Assembly: GCA_944548615.1 (NCBI GenBank)
Contig: OX155965.1
Span: 22,968,756-23,032,755, forward strand
Length of the DNA: 64,000 nucleotides
DNA from: Micropterix aruncella
Taxonomy: Eukaryota; Arthropoda; Insecta; Lepidoptera; Micropterigidae
Direction of reading: 5' to 3'
Shown piece after piece: positions 60,575 through 64,000 of the stretch. Under the pieces are notes generated by a model that saw nothing but the letters and a program-made list of their open reading frames with translations, ran no database searches and was not told the origin of the DNA. Position numbers and translations under genes: made by a program. Position 1 is the first letter of the stretch. Each line of letters opens with the position of its first letter.

Positions 60575-60625
60575 ATATATAATAATATAAAATATTATTA
60601 TATATAATATTATATATTATGGTTA
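60533..60625. repeat. (TA)n and TATAATAT-rich tract, right flank
   Basis: About 19 TA units, then imperfect AATAATATA sequence, marking the right flank of the 5.2-kb element. Confidence 0.85.
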
Positions 60626-61111
60626 ATAGTTTTATCTTTAAAATTTTACTTTGATGGTCCAGGTAATAAGGATTAATAATAACTATTTCTACATTCTTTC
60701 AAATTTGTCATGTTCTTTTCTTTACTTAGATTTATTTTTATATAGGTTTATACACATATTTATAACAATTTAAATGTCCGTCTTAGAACAGGCTATTGTC
60801 TAAATAGCTGACATTAAAACAGGATCTTTGGCAACAATTTTTGGCATATCATGTCTGTTTTGTGCTACTGGATTTTTGTCTATGACATTGTAATTGTACA
60901 TATTGTTCATTTTACTGTAGATTATTGTGAATTACAAATTAAATTAAATATTGCCTAATTGTCAGGTCCTAATACTTCACATGCTAAAATTTATTTTAGG
61001 TTTTCAGTCCCCAATACCAAGTGGCATATATTTTTTTCCTGGATACTAATAACTCACTACTGACTTTTAGGTATAGAACTACAATTCTAGTTTGAAATAA
61101 ATCAAAAAAAC

Positions 61112-63941
61112 ATGTCGACGAAAGGTTTCCAAGGAAAGTGCGGCGCGTGCAATGTAATATACCAATGCGAAAGCAGTAAATTTTTACACGAAAGAGGGAA
61201 AAAACATCTGAGGAGAATGACATCACTCGAAGCCAACACGAATTATCCAGGAATATACGTGGCGGGTGAGTGGTTATGAGAAAGCGAGTTAAGAATAAGG
61301 ATATATTTATTTCCGAAATGAAATGCTTTAAGAGGTGATATAATAATAAATACAAACGGAGCTGCCATGGAATTCACCGACCGGAGTCGGGCCCATCATA
61401 ATACTATTTTTTACACTTCTGGGGGGTGAGCAGTGGATTCCGGACTTACGAACCGGCTGTGGTAGGTTTAGGACAGCTGTCTTGCCACATGTGAGCGTGC
61501 ACCTTGCCACCCATTCACTCCCCCTTCGAAGCCATAGAATTTGAGATGCGCAAATCGCAGTTTTAGATAATTTTTCTAAGAAAGAGTTGATTATTTTTCT
61601 GGAAAGGCCAAGATCTTTAAAGAGGTGAAATAGAGATTTAGCTGGCAGGCCACGAGCGCCAACTTCCACCGCGTGAAGGTGAACAGTGAAGCCGTTCCGG
61701 GTTACGGCATTTGCAAGATCATGGTATTTATTTAATTTGTACTCGTGGTCTTTTGGGATATTTGATTCCCATGGAACAGTTAATTCTACAATAAGAGCCA
61801 CCTTCCGAGATAGAGAGTAAAGAGTTATATCTGGACGGAGGGCTGTGCATCCGAGACTTTCAGGGAATTTATACTGCTTAGAGACCGAATCAACCTCCAG
61901 AATCCAATCTGTAGCTTTCTCGATTATTGAGAAAGGTTTTGTAGTTAAATGTTTTTTGCCTTTAGAGCCATCCCGCACAAACTGTATTGGGGGTTTGGAG
62001 GATACTGTCAAACCCTTGTTGGCACGAGCCACTGAGAGACTAATTACCTCGCGAATAACAGCGAGAACTTTGTCATGGCGGTAAGTGTACCGTCCTTGAT
62101 CTAAGGCCACCTTGCAGCCAGCTAGAATGTGTCTAGCTGTGCAAGGGGTATTGCTACAGAGGGGACAAGAACTATCCTCGGCAAAGCTCCAACGAGCGAG
62201 GTTACTGGGGTCTGGAAGTGTATGCTGAAAGGCATTCAAATAAAATTTCAGCATCTCTGGCGTCCAGTCATAGAGCATTACCTTCCAGTGCATTGGAGGC
62301 GGAATGCAAAAGTCCCCAATTGTTGTCCAATCATTCTGGCATTGAAGGCCAATAGCATGAGCCATACTCTTGCTGTCGTAATCTCCCCGCAAAAGAGACT
62401 TCTTCAAGTCCACGTCGCTCGTGGTTGTACTGCCATACCCCAGACCAGTGCCATTCTGGCTGATTCCAGTAAGGAACTTTTTGTGGAAGTCTACGCGGGC
62501 TTGTAGATCATTTGAATCACTACGGCCACTTATTACGTGCTTCGATATTGCCGGATCTTTGGAATTGCACAGAATCGAATTTTTGGTTATTCTGGAGTTG
62601 GCGTAGAGCAGAGAGGGCAGTTTAAGCGCTAGCCCAAAATTTTGTTTGGACCTGAAGAGAGTCGAGGGGTCAGCTGGTTTGGCTAAGGACAGCCAGGATT
62701 TTAAACTAGCTGTCACCAGCGCATCTAGACGGGACAGTTGGGTTTTGGTAAAATCGTAAATAAGAAAGGGCCATGACAAATGTGACGTTAGATAATTGTC
62801 ATAGATCCAGGCCTTACGAGGGCCAGAAATTAGCAAGGCATCTATTTTCGCCAGGCAACTTTTGAAATGCTCTATAACATGATCGCCCGAGACGTCTTTT
62901 CCCTGATGGGTGATTTTTCTGCCAAAGTCTGCCTAACTAGGCCGAAGCCCGGACTAAGGTAGACTCGAGTATGTTAATTGTAAATTTTGGATTACACTTA
63001 TCAAAGTAATATAACTAAGATAAGGAAAAGTTGTATTTAATATCTTTAATAAATAATCATTATGTATCTCAAGAGTGTTTTTAATATGGGTAACTGAATA
63101 AAGTGTAATAATACATAATACTTCATAATCATGTTGAATAAAATAATAATGAATTAAAAAAATAACAAAAAAAAATATTATTAAAATACAGTAGATCCCT
63201 AATTATCTGCGAGCGGATGATCCGCGGTGAAGATTATCTACGAGTGCCGCGAAAAAATCATTTTGAAGTGATTGTGTTGTCAAGAAGCAAAAACGAGTGA
63301 ATGTTTTTAAAAAAAAAAGGATGTAACAAACCAATTTTTGCAAGTATTACATTTTCTTTGCTGTCATTTAAGGGATTAAATATTAATTTACATAATACGA
63401 ATATTTGTGCAATACTGTACATACTTATTTAGTCTTTAGTTTTTTCGGGTTATCCGCTATTTTCGCACCACAATGTGCTTGCTACCCTATTAGACGGATA
63501 ATCGGGGTTCTACTGTATTATTAAAATGATCAAATAGAGAAAAAATAGCCTAGAAGAAAATATTTTAAAAAGCGTGTTAAATAATCGGATTGCTAGTCGA
63601 AAAATAATACAGATAAAACAATAATAATAATTCTAGAAGCAACAAATAAAAAGATAAGATTTAAAAGGATTATGTCAATAAGTTTGTTTTATAAAATGTG
63701 ATTACAGGATTCTCGGATTCGACTACTTTCCAGCAGTTGACTGAGTATTTTGGAAAAATTGCCCAGATCTACGCGTACAATGATAAAACAGCGTGGAAGT
63801 TTGCTCTGATTTCGTTTGAGAATGACGATGCTGTCAACAAAATACTGAACATGAAGCATGTCATCAACGACCAGCCGGTGAGGGTCACTCGGAAGATTGT
63901 TCGGCCGGAGCATAGGTTGTCGGTTTCGACGGCTTCCACAG
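61112..63941 (+). CDS. TUT1: TUT1/Star-PAP-like terminal uridylyltransferase, N-terminal exons (partial)
   Basis: Two exons, 61112-61265 and 63708-63941, join in phase with a Gly codon split G|GA. They give the first 129 residues, and a donor (GTGCGT) at 63942 shows the gene continues off the window. Residues 10-32 form a C-x2-C-x12-H-x5-H matrin/U1-type zinc finger (C10, C13, H26, H32). From about residue 48 an RRM follows, with RNP2 as IYVAGFSD and RNP1 as KFALISFEN. Zinc finger then RRM, with this short linker, is the N-terminal layout of TUT1, which uridylates U6 snRNA and, as Star-PAP, can polyadenylate mRNA. The catalytic domain is outside the window, so the assignment rests on this layout. 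Intron 1 holds an antisense LINE. Confidence 0.7.
61328..62935 (-). mobile_element. R2/NeSL-like LINE fragment with restriction-like endonuclease, copy 2
   Basis: An open minus-strand frame of just over 500 codons ends at 61328. In order it carries SGPRKAWIYDNYLTSHLSWP (thumb region), CPLCSNTPCTARHILAGC (CCHC knuckle) and a restriction-like endonuclease with RPD, 14 residues, then E (RPDITLYSLSRKVALIVE), followed by TVPWE. The reverse transcriptase itself is missing. Similarity extends upstream to about 62935 (HQGKDVSGDHVIEHF). The 3' end reads CAGCTCCGTTTGTATTTATT, as in copy 1. In intron 1 of TUT1. Confidence 0.85.
63187..63517. mobile_element. pogo/Tigger-type MITE
   Basis: About 331 bp starts TACAGTAGATCCCTAATTAT and ends GATAATCGGGGTTCTACTGTA in inverted form, with TA duplicated at each end. 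Non-coding interior. In intron 1 of TUT1, 190 bp before its second exon. Confidence 0.8.
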
Positions 63942-64000
63942 GTGCGTATTTCTTGTACCATCTCTCTTTATTTTGGAAAGTTGTTGTAAATATTTAGAAG

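Overview
This looks like nuclear DNA of an insect, most probably a moth or butterfly. It is AT-rich, and its genes have many short exons split by GT-AG introns. Introns and intergenic DNA are packed with several kinds of mobile element: non-LTR retrotransposons, piggyBac, hAT and mariner relics, pogo-type and Harbinger-like short elements, tRNA-derived SINEs, and tails of repeats common in Lepidoptera. There are no operons, ribosome binding sites or CRISPR arrays. Most long open frames in the window are retroelement relics or microsatellite translations.

I could assemble four host genes by joining exons in phase. (1) 3461-23732, plus strand: eight exons encode a 349-residue protein. It joins a CFAP97/Hemingway-like ciliary domain to a cyclophilin domain that has lost most active-site residues. 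(2) 24822-42927, minus strand: twelve coding exons give a complete 615-residue V-type ATPase catalytic subunit A (Vha68/ATP6V1A). A further non-coding first exon lies near 44618-44730. (3) 51284-53336, plus strand, with a probable first exon at 47543-47659: a tRNA 2'-phosphotransferase (Tpt1/TRPT1) with all four catalytic residues. (4) From 61112, plus strand, running off the right edge: the N-terminus (matrin-type zinc finger plus RRM) of a TUT1/Star-PAP-like terminal uridylyltransferase. Genes 1 and 2 converge at about 23.7-24.8 kb. Genes 2 and 3 diverge across 44.7-47.5 kb, where a 379-bp pure AT repeat lies.

The rest is mostly mobile DNA. 1-3.4 kb: piggyBac-type MITE, a large inverted repeat and LINE 3' ends. 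4.1-7.5 kb: a CR1/jockey-like LINE interrupted by a 674-bp DNA element carrying a MADF-domain remnant. 8.8-17.7 kb: four full copies of a GC-rich retroposon of about 665 bp with 13-15 bp target duplications, two of them in tandem. 16.7-18.0 kb and 27.4-28.3 kb: 3' parts of RNase-H LINEs. 21.2-23.4 kb: a LINE inserted in a 97-bp tandem repeat. 30-40 kb (Vha68 introns): two near-identical piggyBac-type MITEs, a mariner relic, a hAT element inside a larger TIR element, and an R2/NeSL-like LINE fragment with a restriction-like endonuclease. A second copy of that LINE lies in the TUT1 intron. 47.8-49.2 kb: a broken piggyBac transposase in the proposed TRPT1 intron 1.

The most unusual structure is 55297-60532. 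It is a 5.2-kb unit embedded in a (TA)n tract, with inverted ends and subterminal arrays of a TTGATC motif in opposite orientation at the two ends. It contains a 119-bp tandem array and no recognisable transposase.
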